A stretch of 64,000 nt of DNA from Faeciplasma sp964650705 (GTDB lineage Bacteria; Bacillota; Clostridia; Oscillospirales; Ruminococcaceae), in contig CAZYUJ010000002.1 of NCBI GenBank assembly GCA_964650705.1, positions 62,001-126,000 of the forward strand, given 5' to 3'. Below are positions 1-7,337 of this stretch, one piece after another. The notes under the pieces are model-generated. The model was not told the DNA's origin and ran no database searches. It saw nothing but the letters and a program-made list of their open reading frames with translations. Both the position numbers and the translations under genes were made by a program. The stretch's first letter is position 1. The number at the start of each line of letters is the position of its first letter.

Positions 1-124
1 AAGAGCTGAGCGAGATGATCAAGCCCTGATGATAACCATTGCAGGTTTAGTAGTGGTTATGCTTATGCTTGTTAACGAGATATCGAGGCTCTTTGACACT
101 GTTAAATCAGTGTTCGGATTTTGA
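1..124 (+). CDS. spoIIIAC: Stage III sporulation protein AC, C-terminal part (cut by window edge)
   Basis: The frame starting at base 2 encodes about 40 residues ending in a hydrophobic helix (ITIAGLVVVMLMLVNEIS) and the tail DTVKSVFGF. This matches the second membrane segment and C-terminus of SpoIIIAC, a roughly 65-residue two-helix mother-cell membrane protein of the SpoIIIA-SpoIIQ channel. Its TGA overlaps the next start codon (TGATG at 122-126), as in the conserved spoIIIA operon. The N-terminus, and presumably spoIIIAA and spoIIIAB, lie upstream of the window. The call rests on position plus the hydrophobic profile. Confidence 0.85.
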   Translation, partial: RAERDDQALMITIAGLVVVMLMLVNEISRLFDTVKSVFGF

Positions 125-513
125 TGGATATAATCCAAATCGCTGTAATTTGTATCGTATGTGCGATACTGTCACGCGTGATCGTTCAAACGAATCAAGA
201 ACTATCGATACTGGTATCGATCGCGGCTGTCATATTAGTTGCATTTAGTATATTGAGTTCTGTTTCAGACGTGTTATCAGGGATCAACAGAGTAATAAGC
301 TCTGTTGGTATTAATACAGAAAGCATAGGCGTAGCTTTTAAAGCCTTAGGGATCTGCTACGTTTGCGAGTTATCATCCGCGAGCTGTCGTGACTGTGGAG
401 AATCCGCACTGGCAAGCGCAATAGATATATCGGGAAAGGTCGCGATATCTATTGTTTGTCTGCCGCTTCTCGACAGTCTTATGGAAGTTGTCAAAAACAT
501 TTTGGAGATGTAA
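124..513 (+). CDS. spoIIIAD: Stage III sporulation protein AD
   Basis: 129 residues, close to the 133 of B. subtilis SpoIIIAD. It is a polytopic membrane protein: helices at about residues 4-20 and 28-48, a central segment containing GICYVCELSSASCRDCGESALASAIDI that corresponds to the family's conserved core, and a last hydrophobic segment. SpoIIIAD is thought to form part of the membrane base of the SpoIIIA machine with AC and AE; this is family knowledge. The ATG at 124 overlaps the spoIIIAC stop, so translation is probably coupled. A TTG at 121 is in frame but has no advantage. The spoIIIA operon is under sigma-E in studied species. Confidence 0.92.
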   Translation: MDIIQIAVICIVCAILSRVIVQTNQELSILVSIAAVILVAFSILSSVSDVLSGINRVISSVGINTESIGVAFKALGICYVCELSSASCRDCGESALASAIDISGKVAISIVCLPLLDSLMEVVKNILEM

Positions 514-515
514 AA

Positions 516-1607
516 ATGAAGTTTATTGTTCGCTTGATCATTGCTGTTACCGCTGTATTATATATAACTCTCCCTATATTCGCCGACGAGTCGGACGAGT
601 ATAGAGAGGAGATATATTCAAGCATACAGGAAATAGATATTCCCGGTGAAGCGAATGAAATCGGTATTGACATAAGTGATCCCGAATCTGTGATTCAGTT
701 AGATCATAACACGATATTAAACTATATATTCTCGATTATAAAGTCAAGCATAACAGCTCCTGCGAAAATATTCATTATAGTTTCAGCGCTTTCGCTTGTA
801 TCGCAAATCATATTTTCGCTTTCGGATCACAAAGAAAATTATGAAACGATAATAACCTTTGTGTGCTTCATATGCATCAGCGGATCGGTCATCTCATCAT
901 TCTCAGGTGCAATCAACGCCATGTCTTCAACACAAGCCTTTATGGCGTCATACATACCTATATACGCATCTATATGCGTGGCATCCGGCAATGCAGCAGG
1001 TGCGATAAGCTATAATGCGATACTTTTATATACCTGCGAAGCGGCAACACTTTTTGCAACATTCGTCTTAAAACCGATTCTGGTATGTGCAACAGTTCTT
1101 TCTGTAACACAGTCGATCAACGCTGAGATTCCCGATTTTGTCAGCTCTTTGAAAAGAGCTTTCACAACGATGTTCGGGCTACTGCTGACTATATTCACGG
1201 GCGTGATCGGTCTTCAAGCCACCATGGGCAGAGCCGCCGACAGCTTAGGTCTCAGAGCGGGAAAATATCTTGTTTCAAGTTTCGTCCCTATTCTCGGATA
1301 CACGATCACAGAATCATACCGAACCATACAAGCAAGTCTTAGCTCTATAAGGTCAACGATAGGAATATTCGGTATCGTGATAATTGCTTTGATTCTGTCA
1401 ATACCTCTCATAAGTTTGACTGTGTATCGTTGTTTCTTTTCAATAAGTGAGTGGATCGCCTGCCTTTGTCAAAGCAAGGGAATAGCTTCGCTTATGAAAG
1501 GGCTTAACAACGTATATTCTCTTCTTTCCACATTGCTGTTGATGTATATTCTAATGCTTACCATTTCCACAGGTATCCTGATCGCTTTGGGAGGCAGTGT
1601 TCAATGA
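516..1607 (+). CDS. spoIIIAE: Stage III sporulation protein AE
   Basis: 363 residues. An N-terminal signal peptide (MKFIVRLIIAVTAVLYITLPIFAD) is followed by an acidic extracytoplasmic segment of about 60 residues and then a series of hydrophobic helices to the C-terminus, the arrangement of SpoIIIAE (399 residues in B. subtilis), the large polytopic subunit of the SpoIIIA channel. I chose ATG 516, not the in-frame ATG at 456, because it has a Shine-Dalgarno (TTGGAG, about 502-507), lies 2 bp after the spoIIIAD stop and puts the signal peptide at the N-terminus. Its TGA overlaps the spoIIIAF ATG. Confidence 0.93.
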   Translation: MKFIVRLIIAVTAVLYITLPIFADESDEYREEIYSSIQEIDIPGEANEIGIDISDPESVIQLDHNTILNYIFSIIKSSITAPAKIFIIVSALSLVSQIIFSLSDHKENYETIITFVCFICISGSVISSFSGAINAMSSTQAFMASYIPIYASICVASGNAAGAISYNAILLYTCEAATLFATFVLKPILVCATVLSVTQSINAEIPDFVSSLKRAFTTMFGLLLTIFTGVIGLQATMGRAADSLGLRAGKYLVSSFVPILGYTITESYRTIQASLSSIRSTIGIFGIVIIALILSIPLISLTVYRCFFSISEWIACLCQSKGIASLMKGLNNVYSLLSTLLLMYILMLTISTGILIALGGSVQ

Positions 1608-2071
1608 CTTGGCTAAAGAATATAACGCTTTGCATTTGTGCGTACTCCTTACTTCACACAATAATCAAGCTCCTTGCACCGAATAGGCTCTATCCTCAGG
1701 TAAAAACCGTTATGTCTTTGCTGCTAGCAATAACCGTCGGCACGATGCTTCTGAATTTTGATATATCCGATATGAGCGATCAGCTAAACTCGATCAGCTA
1801 TTCACAGAATTTGTCTCAAGAGGACGAGCTGGTTATTGCAGAAATTGAAGCGAGACTTTCCGATTATCTTTTTTCAGCGCTCAGTGAACGAGGTATTGAA
1901 GCAAAAAAAGTTGAAGTCAAAACAAATATTGACGAGCAATACTGCATATCTATTAGTGAGGCTTGGATAACTGTAAGACCGGAAGATGACGCAAAGTCTG
2001 ATACTATTAAAAGAATAGTTAAAGAAAAAATAGGGGATATCAATGTGTTCATAGATGTCTCGGAGGAATAG
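1604..2071 (+). CDS. spoIIIAF: Stage III sporulation protein AF
   Basis: 155 residues (206 in B. subtilis). Two N-terminal transmembrane helices (about residues 8-25 and 33-50, with the family's NRLYPQVKTVMSLLLAITV segment) are followed by a soluble domain of about 95 residues resembling the ring-building fold of type III secretion EscJ/PrgK proteins. The ATG overlaps the spoIIIAE stop by four bases (ATGA), so translational coupling is likely. It is shorter than the Bacillus protein at the C-terminus, which I take to be normal variation in Clostridia. Confidence 0.9.
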   Translation: MTWLKNITLCICAYSLLHTIIKLLAPNRLYPQVKTVMSLLLAITVGTMLLNFDISDMSDQLNSISYSQNLSQEDELVIAEIEARLSDYLFSALSERGIEAKKVEVKTNIDEQYCISISEAWITVRPEDDAKSDTIKRIVKEKIGDINVFIDVSEE

Positions 2072-2554
2072 ATGGACATTTCGAAAATCAGGGAAAAGAT
2101 CAAATCATCACCGAAGATAATAACGTATATAACGATCGTAGTAATTTGCATCGCCTTGCTATTGATAATGAATTCGTCGTTTGAGGAATCCTCCGCAGAA
2201 GAGGAGGACGCATTAACGCTCGGTGACACCGCATATAAAGATCAGCTTGAAAAAGAACTTGAAAGCATAATCTCTAAAATCGAAGGAGTCGGTAAAGTAA
2301 CAGTCATGCTTACTGTTGAGAGTACATATAGTTATGAATATGTCAAGGATTATTCTGATGACGAAATTGAAACTGTCATCGTCGGGAACAAGGAGGCGCT
2401 GATATCAAAGATCTCAAATCCGACCGTCAGCGGTGTATTAGTAGTTTGCAGCGGAGGTGACAGCGCAAGTGTTAAAGAGAAAATCATAAATGCGGTGGCG
2501 ACCGTTTTAGATATACCGTTAAATCGCGTTTATGTGGCAAAATATAATGATTAG
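2072..2554 (+). CDS. spoIIIAG: Stage III sporulation protein AG
   Basis: 160 residues (229 in B. subtilis). One transmembrane helix (about residues 16-33, IITYITIVVICIALLLIM) is followed by an acidic linker and a ring-building domain with the recognisable segments KIEGVGKVTVMLTVES and VSGVLVVCSGGDSASVKEKIINAVATVLDIPLNRVYV. In the family this protein forms the large ring of the mother-cell-to-forespore channel. The ATG follows the spoIIIAF TAG directly and is preceded by GGAGG (2062-2066). Confidence 0.93.
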   Translation: MDISKIREKIKSSPKIITYITIVVICIALLLIMNSSFEESSAEEEDALTLGDTAYKDQLEKELESIISKIEGVGKVTVMLTVESTYSYEYVKDYSDDEIETVIVGNKEALISKISNPTVSGVLVVCSGGDSASVKEKIINAVATVLDIPLNRVYVAKYND

Positions 2555-2570
2555 TTTGGAGGACAAATTT

Positions 2571-3128
2571 ATGAAAAGAGCAAAAATCAACTTTAAGATC
2601 ACTAAGAAGCAGATCATCATTGCCTGCTTGACACTGTTTCTGGGTATTGCAGTATATGCAAACTATCTCCTTGCGCAAAGCGCACCGCTACAGCCTACCG
2701 ATGTAATTGACGGAATTAATTTAGATGATTACGGTGAGGTCTTATATGTGAACGGCACTGAGTATTATGCATATTCTTCGGAAGATTATTTCGCTCAGGC
2801 AAGGCTTGATAAAGCAACTTCACGAGAAGAGGCTGTCGAAACCTTACAGATGGTTCTTTCGGGTCAGGACATCACAGAAGAGGAAATTGCTGTATATACC
2901 GAAGAAGCGATATCCCTGACTGCTCTTATCGAGAGTGAAAACGTTATTGAAAGCTTGATAAAAGCCGCAGGCTATGAGGACTGTGTTGTATATCTTGACA
3001 GTGAAAGTGCAAGCATTGTTGTAAAGACTGATGGCTTGACATCATCTGACGCAGCCGAGATCAAGGATATTTTGCTCTCAGAAGTATATGTTTTGAATGA
3101 AAATATTCGAATTTTTGAAGTAAAATAG
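2571..3128 (+). CDS. spoIIIAH: Stage III sporulation protein AH
   Basis: 185 residues (218 in B. subtilis). A short basic cytoplasmic N-terminus and one transmembrane helix (about residues 14-34) lead to an extracytoplasmic domain ending in the conserved pattern CVVYLDSESASIVVKTDGLTS...DIL. SpoIIIAH is the mother-cell partner that binds SpoIIQ from the forespore across the intermembrane space (family knowledge). The start at 2571 is chosen over an in-frame ATG at 2532 because GGAGG lies at 2558-2562 and the longer version would overlap spoIIIAG. It is the last gene of the spoIIIA operon. Confidence 0.93.
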   Translation: MKRAKINFKITKKQIIIACLTLFLGIAVYANYLLAQSAPLQPTDVIDGINLDDYGEVLYVNGTEYYAYSSEDYFAQARLDKATSREEAVETLQMVLSGQDITEEEIAVYTEEAISLTALIESENVIESLIKAAGYEDCVVYLDSESASIVVKTDGLTSSDAAEIKDILLSEVYVLNENIRIFEVK

Positions 3129-3157
3129 TTGTGCAAAATCAAAATACATGCTATACT
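3129..3157 (+). promoter_or_regulatory. Possible sigma-A promoter for the yqhY-like gene
   Basis: A TATACT -10 (3152-3157) lies 17 bp downstream of TTGTGC (3129-3134), which matches only the first half of TTGACA. Transcription would begin near 3164 and leave an 84 nt leader before the ATG at 3248. The -35 overlaps the region right after the spoIIIAH stop. A promoter is expected here because the upstream operon is sporulation-specific while yqhY and nusB are vegetative genes. The match is weak. Confidence 0.4.
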
Positions 3158-3247
3158 GTATATGTATAATTGCGTATAGAATTTGCATATTTTAGTTTCA
3201 GTATAAATTCTGAGCTTAAAGACGTATAAAATAAGGAGGATCCTATT

Positions 3248-3610
3248 ATGGAACAGACAACAAGATCGCGTAAGGGAACGCTTAAGGTTTCCGAAAATGT
3301 TATAGTTACTATCACAAAAAATGCAGCAACCGAAGTATCCGGCGTAGCTGCGATCGCTTCAAGACCCTTCAGCGTGAGCAGCATTGTCCGCCCGAAGGTC
3401 GATGCAAGCGATATCAGTGTCGTTATGCTTGACGGAGTTGCAAAGATATCAATGTCTATAATCGTTAAGAGCGGATATAACATTGTAAACACATGCGAGC
3501 AGATCCAGGAAAGAGTTAAAGCGGCAGTTCAGACAATGACAGGCGTTACTGTATCAAAGGTTAACGTTTCTGTCGTTGATGTCGATTTTTCCTCACAGCA
3601 TGATGCTTAA
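3248..3610 (+). CDS. Asp23/Gls24 family protein (YqhY-like)
   Basis: 120 residues covering one Asp23/Gls24 domain (start GTLKVSENVIVTITKNAATEV, then the family's GVA signature and ISMSIIVKSGYNI...VQERVK-type ending). In B. subtilis the orthologue YqhY lies between accBC and nusB, affects acetyl-CoA carboxylase and is conditionally essential. Here accB and accC are absent but the placement between spoIIIAH and nusB is kept. No signal peptide or membrane segment. A strong Shine-Dalgarno (AAGGAGGAT) precedes the ATG. Cellular role beyond the family link is not certain. Confidence 0.88.
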   Translation: MEQTTRSRKGTLKVSENVIVTITKNAATEVSGVAAIASRPFSVSSIVRPKVDASDISVVMLDGVAKISMSIIVKSGYNIVNTCEQIQERVKAAVQTMTGVTVSKVNVSVVDVDFSSQHDA

Positions 3611-3618
3611 TATCAGCT

Positions 3619-3646
3619 ATGCCAAGCAGATCATTCTGCTTGGCAT
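3619..3646 (+). terminator. Perfect hairpin between the yqhY-like gene and nusB
   Basis: An 11 bp perfect inverted repeat, ATGCCAAGCAG (3619-3629) and CTGCTTGGCAT (3636-3646), with a 6 nt loop, starts 8 bp after the yqhY-like stop. There is no T-run after it, so as an intrinsic terminator it would be weak. It may partly terminate transcription, stabilise the upstream mRNA end or separate the two genes. Confidence 0.5.
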
Positions 3647-3684
3647 ATGTTGCTGAATAAATATGATTAAGGTGGACGTTTAAA

Positions 3685-4101
3685 ATGAGTGTTACCAGAC
3701 ATGATATCCGTGAATCGGAATTTATTATTATTTTTGAAAAGCTCTTCAGAGATGACAGCATATCTGAGCTTTTGGAGCTTTCCCTGGACAACGAATCAGT
3801 TACCGTTAATGATGAGGTCAAAGAGACCGCTGAAGGTGTTTTTGAGAAATCTGATGAGCTTGACGAGATAATTTCAAAGTTCAGTGAAAAGCGCAACATC
3901 GCAAGAATGCCAAAGATCAACCTCGCTATATTACGCCTTGCTGTATATGAGATCTTATACAAATCTGATAAAGCTCCCGTTAATGTAATCATCAACGAAG
4001 CTGTCGGACTTGCGAAGAAATATGCACAACCCGGCGACGTATCGTTTGTGAACGGCGTTTTGGGCGCATATTCGCGTTCTATGGGTGAAAATAATGCCTG
4101 A
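3685..4101 (+). CDS. nusB: Transcription antitermination factor NusB
   Basis: 138 residues, the usual NusB length, all-helical. Diagnostic segments are the N-terminal TRHDIRESEFIIIFEKLF (RNA-binding face) and the C-terminal ARMPKINLAILRLAVYEIL, NVIINEAVGLAKKY and FVNGVLG. NusB pairs with NusE (S10) and binds boxA RNA in rRNA operon antitermination. The start has a Shine-Dalgarno AAGGTGG at 3669-3675. It overlaps the next gene by 8 bp or more, implying co-transcription with the TsaD-like gene and xseAB. Confidence 0.93.
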   Translation: MSVTRHDIRESEFIIIFEKLFRDDSISELLELSLDNESVTVNDEVKETAEGVFEKSDELDEIISKFSEKRNIARMPKINLAILRLAVYEILYKSDKAPVNVIINEAVGLAKKYAQPGDVSFVNGVLGAYSRSMGENNA

Positions 4102-5035
4102 TTATTTGGGTATTGATACAAGTAACTATACAACCTCAACTGCTTTGTTTTCAACAGATAGCAAGATATGTATTCAGTCAAAGAAGCTCTTACCGGTAAA
4201 AGACGGCGAGCTCGGACTAAGGCAATCAGACGCTGTGTTTCACCATGTAAATCAACTTTCTTCACTTGTCGAAGCTCTGCCAATGAGTTATAATATCCGT
4301 GCAGTAGGGGTTTCCACAAGACCGAGATGTGTAGAGGGATCGTATATGCCTTGCTTTTTGGTTGGTGAGACTGTAGCCAAAAGCATATGCGCTGTTAACA
4401 AGATGCCTTGTCATCAAACATCTCACCAAGTCGGACATATTTTAGCGGCTCTGTTTTCTTGTGATAAACTTGATCTTGTTTTCGGCGAAAGTTCCTTCTT
4501 AGCCTTCCATGTCAGCGGGGGAACCACCGATTGTCTTTTGGTTACTCCTGATGAAAATGAAGTAATAAAAGCTGTTCAGATATCATCTTCTCTTGACTTG
4601 AAAGCAGGACAAGCTGTTGATAGGGTAGGCTTGATGCTTGGGTTGAAATTTCCTTGTGGAAAAGAGCTTGAGAAGCTTGCTCTTCAATCAACCGCAAAAT
4701 TTAAGATTAAACCTATGCTGAAAGATGGCAACTGTTGCTTATCAGGTGTTGAAAATAAGTGCCGAGAAATGTTGAATAAGGGCTGTGCGCCCTGTGATAT
4801 AGCTCTTTATTGCCTTAAATATATTGAAGTTTCAATATTAGAAATGACTAAACAGGCAATTTCACTATATGGAAATATGCCTGTCATATATGCCGGCGGA
4901 GTTATGTCAAATATGATAATCCGCGAATCATTAATGAAAGAATTCAATGCATATTTTGCGAGCCCGGAGTATTCTTGTGATAATGCTTGCGGCGTTGCTA
5001 TATATGCTGCTATTAAGGACGGTTATAAGTTGTGA
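4094..5035 (+). CDS. TsaD/Kae1-like ASKHA-fold protein (not the housekeeping TsaD by context)
   Basis: 313 residues from ATG 4094 (a GTG at 4085 would add three). The N-terminal YLGIDTSNYTTSTAL is the phosphate-1 loop of the Kae1/TsaD family, H111xxxH115 (SHQVGHILAAL) matches the family metal-binding pair, SGGTTDCLL corresponds to SGGHT, and KAGQAVDRVGLMLGL and YAGGVMSN match later conserved blocks. Housekeeping TsaD makes threonylcarbamoyl-adenine 37 with TsaB, TsaC and TsaE. This protein is shorter, more divergent and lies between nusB and xseA with no tsaB or tsaE nearby, so I read it as the clostridial paralogue. Function unknown. The gene overlaps both neighbours and occupies the place of folD in Bacillus. 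Confidence 0.75.
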   Translation: MPDYLGIDTSNYTTSTALFSTDSKICIQSKKLLPVKDGELGLRQSDAVFHHVNQLSSLVEALPMSYNIRAVGVSTRPRCVEGSYMPCFLVGETVAKSICAVNKMPCHQTSHQVGHILAALFSCDKLDLVFGESSFLAFHVSGGTTDCLLVTPDENEVIKAVQISSSLDLKAGQAVDRVGLMLGLKFPCGKELEKLALQSTAKFKIKPMLKDGNCCLSGVENKCREMLNKGCAPCDIALYCLKYIEVSILEMTKQAISLYGNMPVIYAGGVMSNMIIRESLMKEFNAYFASPEYSCDNACGVAIYAAIKDGYKL

Positions 5036-6234
5036 GCTCAATATTAACAGTTTCACAAATTAATACATACATCTCGCTTAAGATCAAGAATGATCCGAAA
5101 CTTAAAGGCGTTGCAATCAAAGGCGAGATATCTAACCTTTCTGTTAATCAAAAATCCGGACATATTTACTTCACACTGAAGGATGATGCTTCCTCTATAA
5201 AAGCTGTCATGTTCTATTCAAACGTTGCACGGCTTAAGTTCATGCCGATGCCCGGACAAGGTGTTGTCGCATTCGGGAACATTGATGTCTATGAGCGTGA
5301 CGGCGTTTATCAAATAATTGTTAATGAGCTACTGCCTATAGGCGAAGGTGCCCAGCTTTTGGCACTCAATCAGCTTAAGCAGGAGCTTGAACAAATGGGA
5401 ATATTCTCAGCTCCCAAAAAAGAGATATGTAAATTCCCCAATAAGATCGCTGTTGTTACGTCTGCAAACGGTGCGGCACTTCAGGATATAATCAATATTA
5501 TAACAAGAAGATATCCGTTCGTTGAACTAAGCGTTTTCTCAACGCTTGTTCAGGGGGCATATGCTCCGAAATCTGTTTCAGATGCTCTTAATGCTGCTGA
5601 TCACTCCGATGCTGACACGATCATTCTTGCTCGAGGCGGCGGCTCAAGTGAAGATTTAGCGGCGTTTAACACAAAAGAGGTCGCACTTGCCGTATATAAC
5701 TGTAAAACTCCGATAATCTGTGCTGTTGGTCACGAAACGGACTGGTCGCTTGCCGACCTTGCTGCTGATCTTCGCGCTCCGACACCGTCGGGTGCCGCTG
5801 AGCTTGCGGTTCCGGATATTTTGGATATCAATCGCGAAATATCTCTTCTGAAAGATCAGCTATCATCTAATGTTGCCTCATGCATTAGGTTCAACGAGCG
5901 TGTTCTATCGAACTATGTGAATATGCTTGGGATATTGTCCCCGAAAAACAAAATATCATCATGGCTAAACGAAACCGTTTCTCTCAGGAAATCAATTGAA
6001 CAGCACACAAGATCAAAAGTTTTTGTATCAAACCTCGCTCTTGATTCCGCAAAGGATATGCTTGAAAGTTTGAGCCCAATGAATATCATCAACCGTGGCT
6101 ATGCCGCAGTTCTCGTCGATGGAAAAATGATCTCCTCAGTTGATAATTTGAATATTGATGATAATGCTGATGTTATGATAAAAGGCGGACGATTCAGAGC
6201 CAAGGTAACTGAAATTATAAAGGAAGATAAATAA
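5032..6234 (+). CDS. xseA: Exodeoxyribonuclease VII large subunit
   Basis: 400 residues, typical for XseA. An N-terminal OB-fold (about 1-100, with ISNLSVNQKSGHIYFTLKD) binds DNA. The catalytic domain carries KIAVVTSANGAALQDI, RGGGSSEDLAAFN, PIICAVGHETDWSLADLAADLRAPTPSGAAE, and a C-terminal segment ends INRGYAAVL. It degrades single-stranded DNA in complex with several XseB copies. The GTG start at 5032 overlaps the upstream stop (GTGA). xseB follows after 1 bp. Confidence 0.96.
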   Translation: MSSILTVSQINTYISLKIKNDPKLKGVAIKGEISNLSVNQKSGHIYFTLKDDASSIKAVMFYSNVARLKFMPMPGQGVVAFGNIDVYERDGVYQIIVNELLPIGEGAQLLALNQLKQELEQMGIFSAPKKEICKFPNKIAVVTSANGAALQDIINIITRRYPFVELSVFSTLVQGAYAPKSVSDALNAADHSDADTIILARGGGSSEDLAAFNTKEVALAVYNCKTPIICAVGHETDWSLADLAADLRAPTPSGAAELAVPDILDINREISLLKDQLSSNVASCIRFNERVLSNYVNMLGILSPKNKISSWLNETVSLRKSIEQHTRSKVFVSNLALDSAKDMLESLSPMNIINRGYAAVLVDGKMISSVDNLNIDDNADVMIKGGRFRAKVTEIIKEDK

Positions 6235-6235
6235 T

Positions 6236-6418
6236 ATGAATTTTGAACAGTCAATCAAACGCCTGCGCGAGATTTGTGATAAACTTAAAGATGAGAATAT
6301 ATCTCTTGAAGAAGCTATGTCACTATATAAAGAGGGAACAAAGCTTGCTGATGAATGCACCGCTGTCTTAGAGACTGTTAAATCAGAGCTTAACATAACA
6401 TATGAACAGACTAACTGA
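6236..6418 (+). CDS. xseB: Exodeoxyribonuclease VII small subunit
   Basis: 60 residues, the normal XseB size, forming a helical hairpin. The family pattern is complete: FEQSIKRLREICDKLKDENISLEEAMSLYKEG followed by a second helix LADECTAVLETVKSEL. It wraps the coiled-coil of XseA. The ATG begins 1 bp after the xseA stop, and the 3' end overlaps the longest reading of ispA. Confidence 0.93.
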   Translation: MNFEQSIKRLREICDKLKDENISLEEAMSLYKEGTKLADECTAVLETVKSELNITYEQTN

Positions 6419-7316
6419 TATGAATGAAAACTTCGGCGCAAAACTCCGTGAATACGCTGACAAGGTCAACGAAACACTATATTCTCTTAGCTATCTGAAA
6501 GCTCTTGACTCCATCGAGGATCGTGTTATAGCGGCTGAAAACTATGCGCTCTCTGCAGGCGGAAAACGAATCAGAGCTATTTTGTGCTTGGAATTCTATA
6601 AACTATTCGGCGGCAAAGACGATATACGTGAGATTGCCTGTTGTTTAGAGCTTATACACACGTTTTCTCTCATCCACGATGATATGCCTGAAATGGACAA
6701 CGATGATTTCAGACGGGGAAAGCCTTCGACACACAAAGCTTACGGCGATGATATTGCTCTCTTAGCGGGTGACGGGCTTGCAATATTACCTTTTGAGATC
6801 ATCTCAAATCATGCGTTATGCGGAAAAATATCATTCGAAAAAGCCGCAAAGCTTGTTGATCTCTTGGCTTCATCAGCAGGGAACAGGGGAATGATCGCGG
6901 GACAAGTTCTTGATCTGAATTCCGAGAATAAGAATGTCGATGAAAGTTATCTTATCAAAATGTCTCAGCTAAAGACAGGAAGGTTGTTAGTTGCATCTTG
7001 TTTATTCGGCGCCATTCTGGCTGATGCGACCGAATCACAGATCGAAGATGTAAGAACATATGCTGAAAACGTTGGGCTTGCGTTTCAAATGATCGATGAC
7101 GTTTTGGATGTAACCGGAACTCAAGACGTTTTGGGCAAGCCGATCGGAAGTGACAGCAAGCGTGATAAAAATACATTCGTTGATATATACGGTATTGATC
7201 ATACATTGAGAAAAGCTAATGATCTTACTCAAAGTGCCGTTGACGCTATCGAGAAGTATAGCGGATGTGAGTTCTTAGTTGAACTCGCCCGATATTTGAC
7301 AGAAAGAAATTCGTAA
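6402..7316 (+). CDS. ispA: Polyprenyl diphosphate synthase (farnesyl/geranyl diphosphate synthase)
   Basis: 304 residues from ATG 6402; ATG 6420 (298 residues), 1 bp after the xseB stop, is an equal candidate because neither has a clear Shine-Dalgarno. The first aspartate-rich motif is DDMPEMDNDDFRRGKPSTH and the second is QMIDDVLDVTG; GGKRIRAILC and the GQVLDL block are also present. It condenses IPP with DMAPP/GPP to make FPP for undecaprenyl phosphate and quinones. Directly followed by dxs, so substrate supply and use in isoprenoid synthesis are linked in one operon. Confidence 0.93.
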   Translation: MNRLTDMNENFGAKLREYADKVNETLYSLSYLKALDSIEDRVIAAENYALSAGGKRIRAILCLEFYKLFGGKDDIREIACCLELIHTFSLIHDDMPEMDNDDFRRGKPSTHKAYGDDIALLAGDGLAILPFEIISNHALCGKISFEKAAKLVDLLASSAGNRGMIAGQVLDLNSENKNVDESYLIKMSQLKTGRLLVASCLFGAILADATESQIEDVRTYAENVGLAFQMIDDVLDVTGTQDVLGKPIGSDSKRDKNTFVDIYGIDHTLRKANDLTQSAVDAIEKYSGCEFLVELARYLTERNS

Positions 7317-7337
7317 ACACGAAAGGTTTAGTTTATA

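Noticed and set aside
456..515. 20-residue N-terminal extension of SpoIIIAE from ATG 456
   Set aside because: It lies entirely inside spoIIIAD, would bury the signal peptide and lacks a ribosome site, whereas ATG 516 has one.
3640..3667. Sigma-A promoter for nusB (TTGGCA, 16 bp, TATGAT)
   Set aside because: The start would fall at about 3674, inside the nusB Shine-Dalgarno (3669-3675), so it could not give a normally translated mRNA.
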